A stretch of DNA of 64,000 bases. Origin: Lepidodermella squamata (taxonomy: Eukaryota; Gastrotricha). The notes beneath the pieces were generated by a model. The model searched no databases. It was not told the DNA's origin and worked only from the letters and a program-made list of their open reading frames with translations. Shown in pieces: positions 24,457 to 36,275 of this stretch. Position 1 is the stretch's first letter; the number at the start of each line of letters is the position of its first letter. A program made the translations under genes and the position numbers. The stretch is from assembly GCA_047495785.1 (NCBI GenBank), contig JBLDXI010000001.1, forward strand, positions 1,302,001-1,366,000. The letters run 5' to 3'.

Positions 24457-25482
24457 TCAACAGTCGTTGAATTCCAGCCCGCTATCTGCCATTTTCTCTC
24501 CAGCAAATTCGTCGACCCGCTTTTCCAAGTCTGGTGAGAAGTAGTTTTTCCAGTCTCCGACAACTCCTAATGAAATTTGCATAACATATTGCTTAATGAA
24601 TTAAAAATTGTAAACTCAAGCGATAATCCGACCTTTTCTTAAGAATGACTCCGATGGATGCCAAACAACGCCTTTCGAGCTGAATGTTCCATTGTAGTCT
24701 TTCTTCAAAGCCTCAAAACTCGTGGCTTCGTAAATTTTAGCAAAAATCTCGTCCGATAAGTCATCCTTTCCGATGAATTTTGCAATTTTACGAATCGCAG
24801 CCATTCGATCTTGCTTCATCTCCTCGTAACAAATCAGCAATAGATTGTTCTCGCCAGATTGTTTAGCCCGAACAAAGCTTAGCAGGTTTTTATCCCAGGG
24901 TGCCCATTGAAACTTGCCTCGAAGGAACATATCGACAAACTGCTCAAATTTCCCCTGATAGCCCTGCACAATATTCGCCCTGGCGGCATGAAAATTCGAA
25001 ACAATAACGTCTTTCAAATTGCGATACACGTGGATGACTTTGCCGGTGAAAACATCCCTGGGAAGTAAGTTAACTGGCATGTGGGTTTTGAACATTCTAG
25101 GCGGATCTTTTTTAACCAGACTTGCCAAATCCCTCTTCGAGCCGAAATCAGGCCTGGGAAATTCATAGAACTCGAAATGCGGTATGCGATCATCAACCGA
25201 CGTTGCTGCTTCGAAATCCTGGGTTAGCAGATACCAAACGATATATTCCGTCCAAGTTATCCCCGATTTAGGAAAGCCTGATATCCACACATCGCTCGAT
25301 CTGCATTTGAATGACCTTATTCGATCTAACACTGCGTCCATTGGTCGTATGAGGGTGAAGCCTTCGGCCTCGAATATCGGTAGCCCCAGCTCTGGGTCGA
25401 TTTCATCCAATATATCTCCCATGTTCAAATTTCGAAATACAGTTACTTGCTCTTGTGTCCAAAGCTGCTTCAAATCGCTCAT
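24457..25482 (-). CDS. Cytosolic sulfotransferase I, altered PAPS loop
   Basis: Exons 25482-24633 and 24566-24457 (319 aa), frame intact. The catalytic His134 and 3'-phosphate motif YRNLKDVIVSNF are kept, and RKGVVGDWKNYF has the canonical Asp. The 5'-phosphosulfate loop reads PKSGITW: Thr75, which in this family contacts the phosphate, is Ile. It also has FHAARAN instead of FHHARAM. Activity may be reduced or the copy may be drifting. It lacks the adjoining tRNA of its sister units. Confidence 0.9.
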
Positions 25483-25489
25483 TTTTGAA

Positions 25490-26673
25490 TTGATACGCGC
25501 TAAAATAAGTTATGCAGGGTCAAATTATAAAATTAAAATGAGGTATGGAAAAAGATGTTACAGTTGTTTATTTATAAAGCTTAGAGATAAAAGCGGTTAG
25601 CATCAATGTATATTTTACCCTGGCTAACACGGTGAAGCGTTGCCAGGCTCACATCGTTGACTTGGCTATAGGGAAAAATTGGGGTTTTTTTTACAGCAGG
25701 CAATAAACAAACCACGGAGGAATAGGCTATTCCTACTTACATTCCTCCATGAAAAAAAGCGCAATAACCACCCCAGGCTTAAAGTGCGTGGTTAAGCGCA
25801 GGTGATAAATTGAAGCAATTAACATTATGACACGATCAGAGATCGCCCGCTAGCGTGAAAAAGGGTGTACGCCGTGGGCGCCAGATAGTCAGCTGATTCA
25901 TCAGCGGCTTGGAGGCCAAGTACACAAAATAATCGATTCTTTGTTTGAGGGTTCCGAATTCCGAAAAAATTGATGGTTCCAGATAGGTGACATCACATCG
26001 AACACGCTGGTTATTTTACAAAATTTTAGAAGCAATATGAACCACTGAAATTAAAGGAATTGAATTTCGTTGATGCAATAAAAATTCATTTACACCACTT
26101 GTGGAATCGAAATTGAAGCAGTTTTTTAGTGGCCCGCGTACCCCAGACCGAGCTCTACAATTTGATACTTGGAGCGAGCTGGGATGAATTTTTATCGAAT
26201 TTCAGGAAATTTTTGAACATCGAACGTGATTTCATCCATTATAAAAGAATATGAACTTAGTGGATGATTCAATTCAGAACCTTTGTTGACAGCACGTGCG
26301 CGGCATGCACATGTTGTGGTTGGAAACCAAACCCGAATCTCAAGAGAACTGTTGTCTATAGTCTATATGTGTAACAGATAGGACAAAACGGACATAAAAT
26401 TTGAAATCATCTCAAAATTTAAATAATAATCGTAGTAAATCTTAACTGCATGTAGCGTAAAACCGCATAAAATTAAGAGCTGAACAAAAATATGGCCGGA
26501 CCGGCCGAGATGTGGAACCGGAATGTTGAGCGACAGCAATAGGTTGAGCGGCATGAGGCATGAACACATGAAAAGTAATAATGTTGGGCCTTCTGTTCAT
26601 TTTAACACGGATAAAAACCACAAAATGCGAAGGAATAGAAAAATGAGGAAGGAGCAAAAAATCATTCATCGGA
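25490..26673. other. Spacer upstream of sulfotransferase I
   Basis: No ORF. Bases 25500-25800 resemble the region upstream of H (22980-23290) and of J (28150-28470), confirming unit-wise duplication. A CTTTGTT microsatellite lies just beyond the tRNA at about 26890-26930. No promoter elements were identified. Confidence 0.45.
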
Positions 26674-26745
26674 AGGCCCAGGCGGGAATTGAACCCGCGA
26701 TCTTCTGTTTACGAGACAGACGCTCTACCACTAAGCTACTGAGCC
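26674..26745 (-). tRNA. tRNA-Thr(CGT), copy 2
   Basis: Identical over all 72 nt to the copy at 21458-21529: same cloverleaf and anticodon CGT. A T6 run follows on the minus strand as terminator. Flanks on the gene J side match copy 1 for about 300 bp; flanks on the other side match copy 3. Confidence 0.95.
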
Positions 26746-27110
26746 AAGACGTCGACAATCGCGGCCGTTTCACCAACATGGATACTTCATTTCCTGAAAA
26801 CAAAAGAAAACGGCAGCGTGTCCCACACAAATACATACCGCTTTTGCATATCCGCGCGATCAGAGCCAGTAATTTTAGTTATCTTTCTTTCATTCTTTGT
26901 TCTTTGTTCTTTGTTCTTTGTTTCTTTGTTCCCGGAATTTATTGCCGTGGAAAAAGAAAATAATCCAATTAACTAGAATTAACCCCAAACACGATAAGGA
27001 TCAGGCTCGCTAATTAGAAAAAGTTAAATTATTATTCCAATTCAAGATGAATAGTAGAAAATTTCGTGGTTACAGTTAACAACGATTGCCTCGCATTAAG
27101 TCACCTCGAA

Positions 27111-28136
27111 TCAAAAGGGCTCAGCAGTCGTTAAATTCCAGCCCGCTGCCATTTTCTCTCGAGCAAAATCGTCGACTCGCTTTTCCAAGTCTGGCGTGAA
27201 GTAATTTTTCCAGTCTCCGACAACTCCTAACAAAATTTACATAATGTGTAATAGGTGCAGATTGCACATTCAAGAGATATTCCGACCTTTTCTAATGAAA
27301 GACTCTGATGGATGCCAAATAAAGTTTTTCGAGCTGAATGTTCCATTGTAGTCTTTCTTCATAGCCTCAAAACTCGTGGCTTCGTAAATTTTAGCAAAAA
27401 TCTCGTCCGATAAGTCATCCTTTCCGATGAATGTTGCGATTTTTCGTATCGCGGCCATTCGATCCTGTTTCATCTCCTCGTAACAAATCAGCAACAGGTT
27501 GCTCTCGCCAGATTGTTTAGCCTGTACAAAGCTGAGCAGGTTTTTATCCCAGGGTGCCCATTGAAACTTGCCTCGAAGAAACATGTCAACAAATTGCTCG
27601 AATGTCCCTTGATATCCCTGAACAATCGTCGCCCTAGCATGGTGAAAATTCGATACAATCAAGTCTTTTAAATTGCGATACACGTGGATGACTTTGCCGG
27701 TGAAAACATCCCTGGGAAGTAAGCTAACTGGCATGTGCGTTTTGAACATTCGAGGCGGCTCTCTAGCTGCCAGACTTGCCAAATCCCTCTTCGAGCCGAA
27801 ATCAGGCCTGGGAAACTCATAACACTCGAAATGCGGTATGCGATCATCAATGGAAGCCGTTGTTTCGAAATCCTGGGTTAGCAGATACCATACGATATAT
27901 TCCGTCCAAGTGGTGCCCGATTTAGGGAAGCTGGATATCCACACATCGCTCGATCTGCATTCGAATGACTTTATTCGATCCAATACTGCGTCTATTGGGC
28001 GTATGAGGGTGAAGCCTTCGGCCTCAAATATTGGTAGTCCTAGCTCTGGGTCGATCTTATCCAATAGGTCGCCCATGGCCATATTTCGAAATCCCGTTAA
28101 TTCCTCTTGCGTCCAAAGCTGCTTTAAATCGCTCAT
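27111..28136 (-). CDS. Cytosolic sulfotransferase J, shifted C-terminus
   Basis: Exons 28136-27287 and 27226-27111 (321 aa). PKSGTTW, His134, YRNLKDLIVSNF and the cross-exon RKGVVGDWKNYF are all intact. Compared with G, H and I a 4-base deletion occurs in the codons for MADSGLEFN, so the final residues become MAAGWNLTTAEPF before a stop 6 nt further along. The changed tail lies after all known catalytic motifs, so the enzyme may still work. Confidence 0.9.
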
Positions 28137-28635
28137 TTTCGAAAACCTCTTGAAATAAATTACGCACCGGTAAATTATAGGTATGTACTATGTATGGTCA
28201 AATTAAAAAATTAAAATGAGGAATGGACAACGATTTTTAAGTTGTTGGATTATAAAGCTTTCAGAAAAATACGACTAGCCTCCATGTCAATTTTACGCTA
28301 CCTAACACGGTGAAACTCACATATCTTTGAATTGGCAATATGGAAAAAGTGTGTTTTTTTACAGCTAGCAAACAAACCGTATGGCGGAACAGACTATTCC
28401 TATATACTATTCCTTCATGAAAAAAACTCAATAACCACCTCAGGCTTTCAAATATATTATGCCTCTTGCGTGATAATTTGAAGCAAAACCTTTGCCATAG
28501 ATGGGGCATGAACACATGAAAAGTAATCAAGTTTGACCTTCATTGCGGCCTTCTGTTCATATTAAACCGGATAATAAGCAAAAAGGATAAAGGAATGGAT
28601 AGATAAATGGGGAGGGAGCAAAATTATTCATCGAA

Positions 28636-28707
28636 AGGCCCAGGCGGGAATTGAACCCGCGATCTTCTGTTTACGAGACAGACGCTCTACCACTAAGCTA
28701 CTGAGCC
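28636..28707 (-). tRNA. tRNA-Thr(CGT), copy 3
   Basis: Same 72-nt sequence as the other two copies, anticodon CGT. A T4 run follows on the minus strand. Its right flank is unlike those of copies 1 and 2, so the duplicated block ends here at the outer border of the array. Confidence 0.95.
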
Positions 28708-29284
28708 GCGACACATCCTCCAAGCATGAAAGGTAAATTTCGAAGGGTGTTTACTTCCTTTGTTCCAGTATTTCCCATACCTGCAATAGCGAGATAAAAA
28801 ATTTAGAATAAACTTTTAGGAGGAGAGCTTCAATTGCCTTTTTTATTACTTTCCACGTTCAGATCTTCAGGTCTAATTAACAATGACTCATTTCACCGAC
28901 TTCTGCTCTGTTAGCATTCCACCGTTTTTCGGGTGTGGCTCGTTATTTTTGACCCGAAAAAATCGCCGTAAACTCGTTTCCAGGCCCCTTTGACCGCATG
29001 CAGACAAAACGCCATTGATTGCGCGAGCATACTACTATTATGCAACACATAATCAATGGCGCGTGTCGGAGACACAACATATTACACTGTATACAGAACG
29101 CCATCTCGAGTGCCAAGTCTGGTTTGCACCGAGTTACGCTGACGGCGATGAGTGCAAACGGCTATTATTCACGTGTTGGTGGTGGTGCAAGTGGTGTGGT
29201 TGATGCTGTGTGTCTGTTAGCCTGAAAATTCTGTTTGATACCCATCTGAGACTTTGAATCATATTCTCTTCAAGGATAACGATA

Positions 29285-30784
29285 ATGAGATCTTACAAAT
29301 TGCACATTTCAATTTTATTCGCGATTTTGTTTAAAAATTCGATCTGGTAAATTTTCAACGATTTTTTTAAATAATTTAATTTAATGAAATTTTAATATTA
29401 ATTTTCAGTGAAAATATCGAATTTAATTTAATTTAATGAAATTTTAATATTAATTTTCAGTGAAAATATCGAATTTAATTTAATTTAATGAAATTTTAAT
29501 ATTAATTTTCAGTGAAAATATCGAATTTAATTTAATTTAATGAAATTTTAATATTAATTTTCAGTGAAAATATCGAATTTAATTTAATTTAATGAAATTT
29601 TAATATTAATTTTCAGTGAAAATATCGAATTGGCTGTGAACCCAAATTGTAACCAGACAGCCTGTTGCTACCCCTTACTTGGCCTCGGCTGCTTCACGAC
29701 CGATCCACCATTCAACGACATGCCCCTACCCGAAGATCCAGCCCTAATCCCGCCTGATTACTGGCTCTATCGAGTCGAACCAGGAAAAAACGTTATTAGA
29801 CCAATAAAAATTACGGACCCTTCAAACCTAAATACAAACGATCTTATCATTCTCATCCACGGCTTCGGCGGGAATATGAATAATCTACCGTGGAAAGAGC
29901 AGATGGTTATGGAGTTGCTGAAGGCCCGTCCTAGTGCCGATATTTTGTTCATCGAATGGGCGAGAGGTGCCGATAAGTACGTCACATTTTCCGGCTACCG
30001 CCTGGCCGCGTCGAACACGCGCATGATCGGCGCCATGGCTGCGGAATTTGTCGCGCAAAATCCACATTTCGACCCGGCAATGACCTACTGCATTGGGTTC
30101 AGCCTCGGCGCTCACGTCTGCGGGTTCATGGCGAAATTTCGGCGGTGGAAATGGCAGCGGCTGACTGCCTTAGACCCGGCTAGGCCGAATTTCGATAAAC
30201 CTGACCCGGCTGGTAGGGTGGATAAATCCGATGCTAATTTCATGGATGTTATCCACACGAGTGCTGCTGAGGGTATTCAATTTCCTATCGGCCACGTCGA
30301 CTTTTGGGTGGGTGAAAATTGACGAAATTCAATTTCACTTTTCAACGATTCTTTCCAGGTCAATGATGCGAAACATCAACCGGGTTGTAGTCGGTTTTTT
30401 CGCGTGAAACGCTCCATGCCACTGCCTAAACTTCAAATCGAAGCCGCAGCGATGCACGAGTCGATATGGGACTGGATAGAAGACTACGTTGGGTGTTCAC
30501 ATGAACGGGCGCCAACTTTATTCCACCTGTCAATAAATTTGCCGTCAAACTGCACATTTGCCCCGTTTTGCCCGTGCACTTATTCGGAGAAGGAAGGTGT
30601 TCGATATATGGACACACCGCCTAGTGCTAATACGACATGTGCAGATGAAAAGCGGCAATCTTTCGGCTATCGATCGATCCCGAATAGACTTGGATCCTAC
30701 TGTGGTATAACTCTAGATAAATTACCGTTCTACTTCTGCAAACAGGCGATGGCTGCTTCTCAAATTTACCTTGAAAAAAATTGA
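29285..30784 (+). CDS. Secreted lipase of the pancreatic-lipase family
   Basis: Exons 29285-29346, 29617-30307 and 30359-30784 (392 aa). N-terminal signal sequence, then an alpha/beta hydrolase. Oxyanion block LIHGFGG, nucleophile Ser183 in GFSLGAH, Asp207 in LDPARPNF, His299 in CSHERAPTLF, plus the family motif HVDFWVNDAKHQPGC formed across the exon 2/3 junction. Predicted to cleave triacylglycerol or phospholipid esters outside the cell. Exon 2 is entered in phase 2 from the last of five repeated acceptors. The exon 2 donor was taken at 30308 (GTGGGT), because it restores the motif. AATAAA lies near 30882. Confidence 0.88.
29373..29631 (+). repeat. 52-bp minisatellite, five units, spanning an intron/exon boundary
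   Basis: Five head-to-tail units with 52-bp period. Each contains an AT-rich tract, a full TTAATTTTCAG acceptor (AGs ending 29408, 29460, 29512, 29564, 29616) and then the first bases of lipase exon 2. Units are virtually identical. Only the last acceptor leads into an open reading frame; the four earlier ones reach TAA within the unit. Confidence 0.95.
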
Positions 30785-32454
30785 ATTTTTCAAGAATTTT
30801 TAGCTCATTTTGTTCATGCAGCATGATAATGTGAAATGATTTTGGTTTTATTTTTCCAAATATTTATATCTCAAAATGTAATGTGAATAAAATTTCGGAT
30901 AATGTGGCCGCTGTCTGGTTTGATAAAATCGAAATTAAGCTATATCTCTCATCTAGCTGATGCGGCTTGACAGGCAAAAACTGATACCGATTTAGGTATG
31001 AATGCTGATGCCGCCTACGATTTTACGGGCTACACACGAAGGTTAAGCACGATTTTCACATTGACCAATTTCGCGGTTCTTTCAGCAGCGCGCACGGAGA
31101 ATAAATCATAAATCATTATTGTTAAGAAGAGGCTACATCGATGGCGTTTGATATCTGGCCCACTGTATTTATACATACCTACCTTATAGCAAGCAGTATA
31201 GTAGTAATAGGTTGAGATACGAAACCATGCGAGCGCGCGCGCAAGATGAGAAAGCGCGCGCAGGCCGAAATCGAACGGTAAACAAGTTGCGCGTATATTA
31301 TTATTACTATCCCCAGCGCATCTTTTTGCGCTCGCCCGCTCGCTCACTCGCGCGCGCGCTCATTTATGCGCGTGCGCACACGCACAGTCTTGTCCATCTC
31401 CCGCATGTATCTGCTTCGTAACAGCGCATAAATAAAACCTACCGAGTTATAATAGCTTCTGCAACGCGCGATTTTGGCCCCGTTCATCTCCAGCCGTTCA
31501 AAACGCACGCCTTATCTTTACTATAATATACGATGTATAAAACCGCAATCGATTGATGCGTGTATTCTCCCATATTAGTTGGTATTGTTATTACTAGGAA
31601 GAAGGCTCTAGGCTGCGCGCGATTAGTGTGTGGTACCTATGCAATATGCAACCTCTCTCGCCAATATCATCTGGGCGGGCAAAACAAGGCAAAACAACAA
31701 GTTAGTTGCCGTTCTAGAATCCAATCAGGCATCACACGGCTCGTTTCCGCTTCGGCCGGATATGCGACCGGCGAAAAAAATGCAAGAACTTTTTTGCGTA
31801 TATTACGCGGCTATAACCCAACCCGCGCCCGGCCAACAGCGCATCATATCGCGAAGCACTTAATATTATTACTGTATAAGTGGTGCGATGCTATTCGACG
31901 CGCTAAAAAATATTGTATGCGAGCAGGTTTAGCAGCGAATAAATATAATAACGGGCCTTATTTTTTCGCCGAGAGTGTAATAATAACTCACATTATAACT
32001 TCTTAACTAAACGCTGTATCACACCAGATAAGATGTATCAAGAACAGCTGATATATACCTACCTTCTTGTTTTGGCATTATTTTGTGCTTTTTGCGCAGA
32101 TGGAATCTCGTGTGTGGCAATAAATTACACATACGGGCATGCCGATTTTGTGGCGGTATATGGCGGAACTGTGGAGCCTTCATACAACCCCACCATCGGT
32201 TCACATCTGTTTCATTTCGCCACAAATTGTCTCTTTTGTTGTTATTTTCAAACGCGTTTTTTTACAACGTAAACACGTATACGTGATTCAATGCTCCAAC
32301 GTATATAGCTTTAATTCATTTGTATTCGATGCGGTTTAATCACCTGAGAAATGACCTCAAAATATTGACCGATTTTCTTTTGAATTTTATAGATATTAAG
32401 TAGGATTATTATTATTGTAGCTGACCGCTTTTTCGAATTCGCTTCTTAGACAAA
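30785..32454. other. Intergenic region between lipase and troponin T
   Basis: No charged coiled-coil coding sequence of the kind expected for an N-terminal troponin T half. Contains alternating GCGCGC tracts at about 31230-31265 and 31325-31390. Several ORFs here have no coding character. An acceptor-like TTCTTAG at 32443-32449 lies just before the troponin ATG. Confidence 0.45.
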
Positions 32455-34249
32455 ATGCCGAAAGTTCCGCCACTCGAACTGGACGGCTTGGATTCGCACG
32501 CCCTTGCAGTAAGTTAATAATTCTTCAGGGTTCATCATTAGATTTTTTACCATAATAATAACTGGCGAATTATTCGATTTTTATGAACTATTTTTCTCCC
32601 ATGTTGATTTATAATGACTTATTTTCTAATTTTAGGAAAAAGTCAAGGACCTTCACGAAGCCCTACTAGCCAGTGTATTAAGCCGTTATGATCTCGAGGA
32701 GCAGTTCAAGGCTCGTCAATACGACGTAAAATGATCATTTCTCACCGAAGGTTGCTGTTTCAGCCATTTATTTCAATTCCATTTTTAGATCATTGAACTT
32801 CAAGAACGCGTTCGTCAGCAAAGCAAGGGGTTCGATTTTATCACAGCCTTTTCTGGCCTGTCTTAAATTCCTGATATTTTATTTTTAGAACTGGCAAGCG
32901 TGACCGCAGCATGTCAGTCGCCGTTGGAGCGTAAGTTCGATAAATTCAATATTTTTCCTGATCAAACTCGATTTCATATATGATGCCTTATTATGAGCAA
33001 TTTCTCACATAATTTTCCTCATTGAAATATCCAGAGCTGGAAAGTCGGGGTCTGTTTTTTGTTGCTAATTTTAGCTGATAAGCAATTAGCAATGACTCGA
33101 GCCTAGAAAAATTTCTATAAAATTATGATTATTTAGGTCACGTAGATTTTTCGTTAATTTTCCCTTCTGCGGGACTCTTTAATTTGTAGTAAAAAATATA
33201 GGATCTATGACTTGCGTTGCTCTCATTTAATCTTATATCTCCTTACTCGTAGTCATAGAACAAAAATATCTTCAAAAGGCCGCTTTTGTCGCGGCCTCAA
33301 AATTCCTTATTTTAGAGCAGATATAATTTTTAACGTATACATTTCAGCAAATTACCTATTCCGGTATTCCGGGAATCATTTCACCTGCGCTCGAATTATT
33401 AAAATCGCAGTCAACTTAATTTCAATTGACTTAATTTTATTTCATTGAGCGTTAAACGAGATTCTTGTAAATTTAGATTAGCCAGCTGAAGGTTTCCAAA
33501 GTTAAATTTAGCTGTAAAAATTTTCACCTGCCTTTGTTCGCTTCGGCAGTCGGTGTTTTTTGTGTTTTTTTGTCTATATTTTATTAATTTCTCAAAATTT
33601 TAGTCGAGAAAATTGCTCCAGATTTTGTTTACTAATATTCCGTTTTTAACCTATATTTCAAATATTTAGTGACCGACTCTCCGACAAGTACACCAACGCT
33701 CCGGTGAGTGAATTATTTAATTTCTTCGTGTAAAAATGAAAATATGAATTTGGCTGCATTACAGCCCAAAGTCGAAGTGTGCAGCAAATTCGATCGCAAG
33801 ACCGACTCGCGCACCTACGACCAAAAGCGAACCCTATATGCCAGCCCTCTTGCCAAGGCCCCTATTCCAGGTAATTAATGTCAGGCAATTTTTTATAGTT
33901 GAGACTTGGAAAATTATTTTGAATAGGTCTTCCTGCTGCTTTGCTCGACAAAACGCAGGACGCGCAGGTGTGGATGGCCAATCGTAACGCTGTCGGCTAC
34001 GACAAGATAAAAAACCGCACAGCCAGTCTTTCGAACTTGACAACTACGTCCGATCTGATCCCAGTCAACAGCCTGGTACCGCCGCCCATCCGCAAGCCGC
34101 ACAAGGGCAAGGGCAAAGGCCTGCGATCGATCGACGAGGCGAGCGATGCCGAGCCCGAAGAATCTTCGCCCCACCAGAACCACCACGACGAAGAAGAAGC
34201 TGCGAGCCATCACGAAGAAGAAGAACAGCCGGCAGAGGAGGATGAATAG
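32455..34249 (+). CDS. Troponin T-like protein, short form with acidic tail
   Basis: Exons 32455-32508, 32636-32725, 32789-32829, 32889-32930, 33670-33703, 33765-33870, 33927-34249 (229 aa). The start PPLELDGLDSHALAEKVKDL, then SRYDLEEQFKARQYDIIEL, matches the helix of troponin T that pairs with troponin I. PPKVEVCSKFDRKTDSRTYD matches the conserved C-terminal block. Troponin T anchors troponin to tropomyosin in striated muscle. The C-terminus is an Asp/Glu/His-rich tail (EEEAASHHEEEEQPAEEDE) as in other invertebrate forms. The long N-terminal tropomyosin-binding half is absent. An acceptor-like TTCTTAG just before the ATG leaves room for undetected upstream exons or trans-splicing. Intron 4 (739 bp) is unusually long here. 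Confidence 0.75.
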
Positions 34250-36184
34250 ACGCGAAAATAATAATTAAAATAATAATTAAAAAAAGACAAAAAAATAATT
34301 ATACGAAGCCAAAATTTCAACCTCAAATTCTTGTGTAATTTTCTCTGTCTCAAAGATGCTGATATGACACATGCTTGCCTTAAAAAAAATACATGTCCCA
34401 CTTCATGTCGATATTATATATCGTGCTTTTTTGTTCGCGAATCGCCCGATCCTTATTTTATCTCTCGCTTTAATTGCGTGACTTGAGGTTTATCATCATC
34501 ATCGAAAATTCAAAAAGCGTTGTCCTTACAGTCGCTATAGGTTGAACAACGATAATAATACATTCGAACGAATAGTAATAAACGGCGCCGAAAATTACGA
34601 ACAACAACTATGTCGGCGGCGTAAAATTTTTATCAATTGAGCATATCACATGTTATTCGTGTGAGAACCGGTGAGTGCTCCTTCTCTCTTCTTACTCACT
34701 GTTTCTGTCTTAACCACCTCTATATTAATACATTATTTTATTGTAAAAAATAAGTATACCTATTAATCAAGTTACTAACCTTGAATCATGATATAGATGT
34801 TGTAGTAGTCATCAAGTTTTGGGTCGCTTTTTTCTATCCGCCTTTCGCCCTCTCATGTGCGCTTCGTTTAGTTACCCGCCGCCGATGATTTTTTTGGTTC
34901 TCATGCTTGGAAAGGCGCTGAAACGGCTCGGCGCCTTTCACTCGTCATCGCCTTGCGCTGTCTGGATGATAAACGCACAACGCTCTGTTTGTTGATGATA
35001 TCTGCTGTTATTGTATTAACACGCATTATAAAAATTATATCATTATTACATGTTCACTGTTTTACTTTGATAATATATCATCATGATTCGACTTATTTAT
35101 TATCGCTATACACTATTCTACATGTGTAAAAACTACAATTCAATGTCCAAAGGCGAAAATGATCAATCACTTTTATATATAGAGGAAATTGGTTACAATG
35201 AAAAAAAAACTTTCGTGTTGAATACCGGGGTCGTTTTTTTCCAAGTTTCCAAAAGTGACCAATCAAACCTTGAGCTTGCGTCAGACAACGAGTAATCGGA
35301 TTCCAGAGTTTTTCCGATAAAATTAATTAATTTCAAAGATAGAATTTCAGACATCAGCTAATCAGCTAAGGCATTTAAATTGGCGAATGTGGATGTGGAA
35401 AATGACAGGAACATCCCAGGACATTCGGACAATAATTTGGTGGAATAATTCCAACTTTAAAGCGAAAGAAAAAGAAAAAGCATTTTTAGCTGAGTTGTCG
35501 AAAGGTCAAATTCCTGGTAAAATGAAAACAGATATTTTCCAAATTACACGAAAATTTCCAATATTATCATTATCATTATCAAAATAGATTTATTTTCTAC
35601 CAATTTTATGCAGGCGTCCCAGATTTATTTTCTTGAGCATTTCCTGGCATTTCCTCTCTGTTGGATGACCATGCCATGTCAGCGAGGTGATCGATCGGCT
35701 ATCATCGAATAATAGGTCACATGGGTAATTTTGATTCGCAACCTTAACTATTAACATTTCAAGTAAAAAAAGATAGAAAAGAAACAGAGAGAAGAGGTTA
35801 CATTGTACTATTAAATTTCAGCTAAATATTTGTTTTAGTTGAAAAAAAAGATTAGGAAAATGGCAAGGTGAAAAAAGGTGCGACGCCGAGTTTTTCCAAG
35901 ATTTCCCAACAATTTTCCAGAGCTTGTCTACTTTCCACATTCTGCTAAATATTTGGAGTTGAACGATTTGTTATTCCATTGAGATTTTCATAATTGACCT
36001 TGTGGACGCTCGACGCCGCGTGCCCGTTATTCGATTATCGGGCACGTGCTGGTAAAATCAAAATAACATCTATTTTAAAACGGGCTGGAAAATAATAAAC
36101 AGGTCGAAAGCGAGCTCGCGATTTCAATCGTGTTAGGACACGTGGAGCGGCGTTGCACAACACGGAAAATCCGTCGGCCGGTGG
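34250..36184. other. Intergenic region upstream of the basic-protein cassette
   Basis: AT-rich, no supported ORF. From about 36080 the sequence matches 43150-43260 upstream of the second cassette, including GGGCACGTG and a TATA-like element. Confidence 0.45.
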
Positions 36185-36193
36185 TATATTTAA
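36185..36193 (+). promoter_or_regulatory. TATA box of cassette copy 1
   Basis: TATATTTAA, 91 bp before the ATG, within a block (GGTGGTATATTTAARGGCAT) conserved at the same distance before the second cassette. Confidence 0.65.
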
Positions 36194-36275
36194 GGGCATA
36201 CCGAAGACTGGTTAAACATCAACCAGCCTCTTCTCATATTTTCTCATCAGTTTATTCTCTCATTTCAATCAAAAA

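Noticed and set aside
29373-29631. Possible CRISPR-like array
   Set aside because: Units are directly adjacent without spacers and sit in an animal gene; it is a minisatellite.
31560-32006. 148-aa ORF upstream of troponin T
   Set aside because: No domain, signal or codon pattern; lies in GC-alternating simple sequence.
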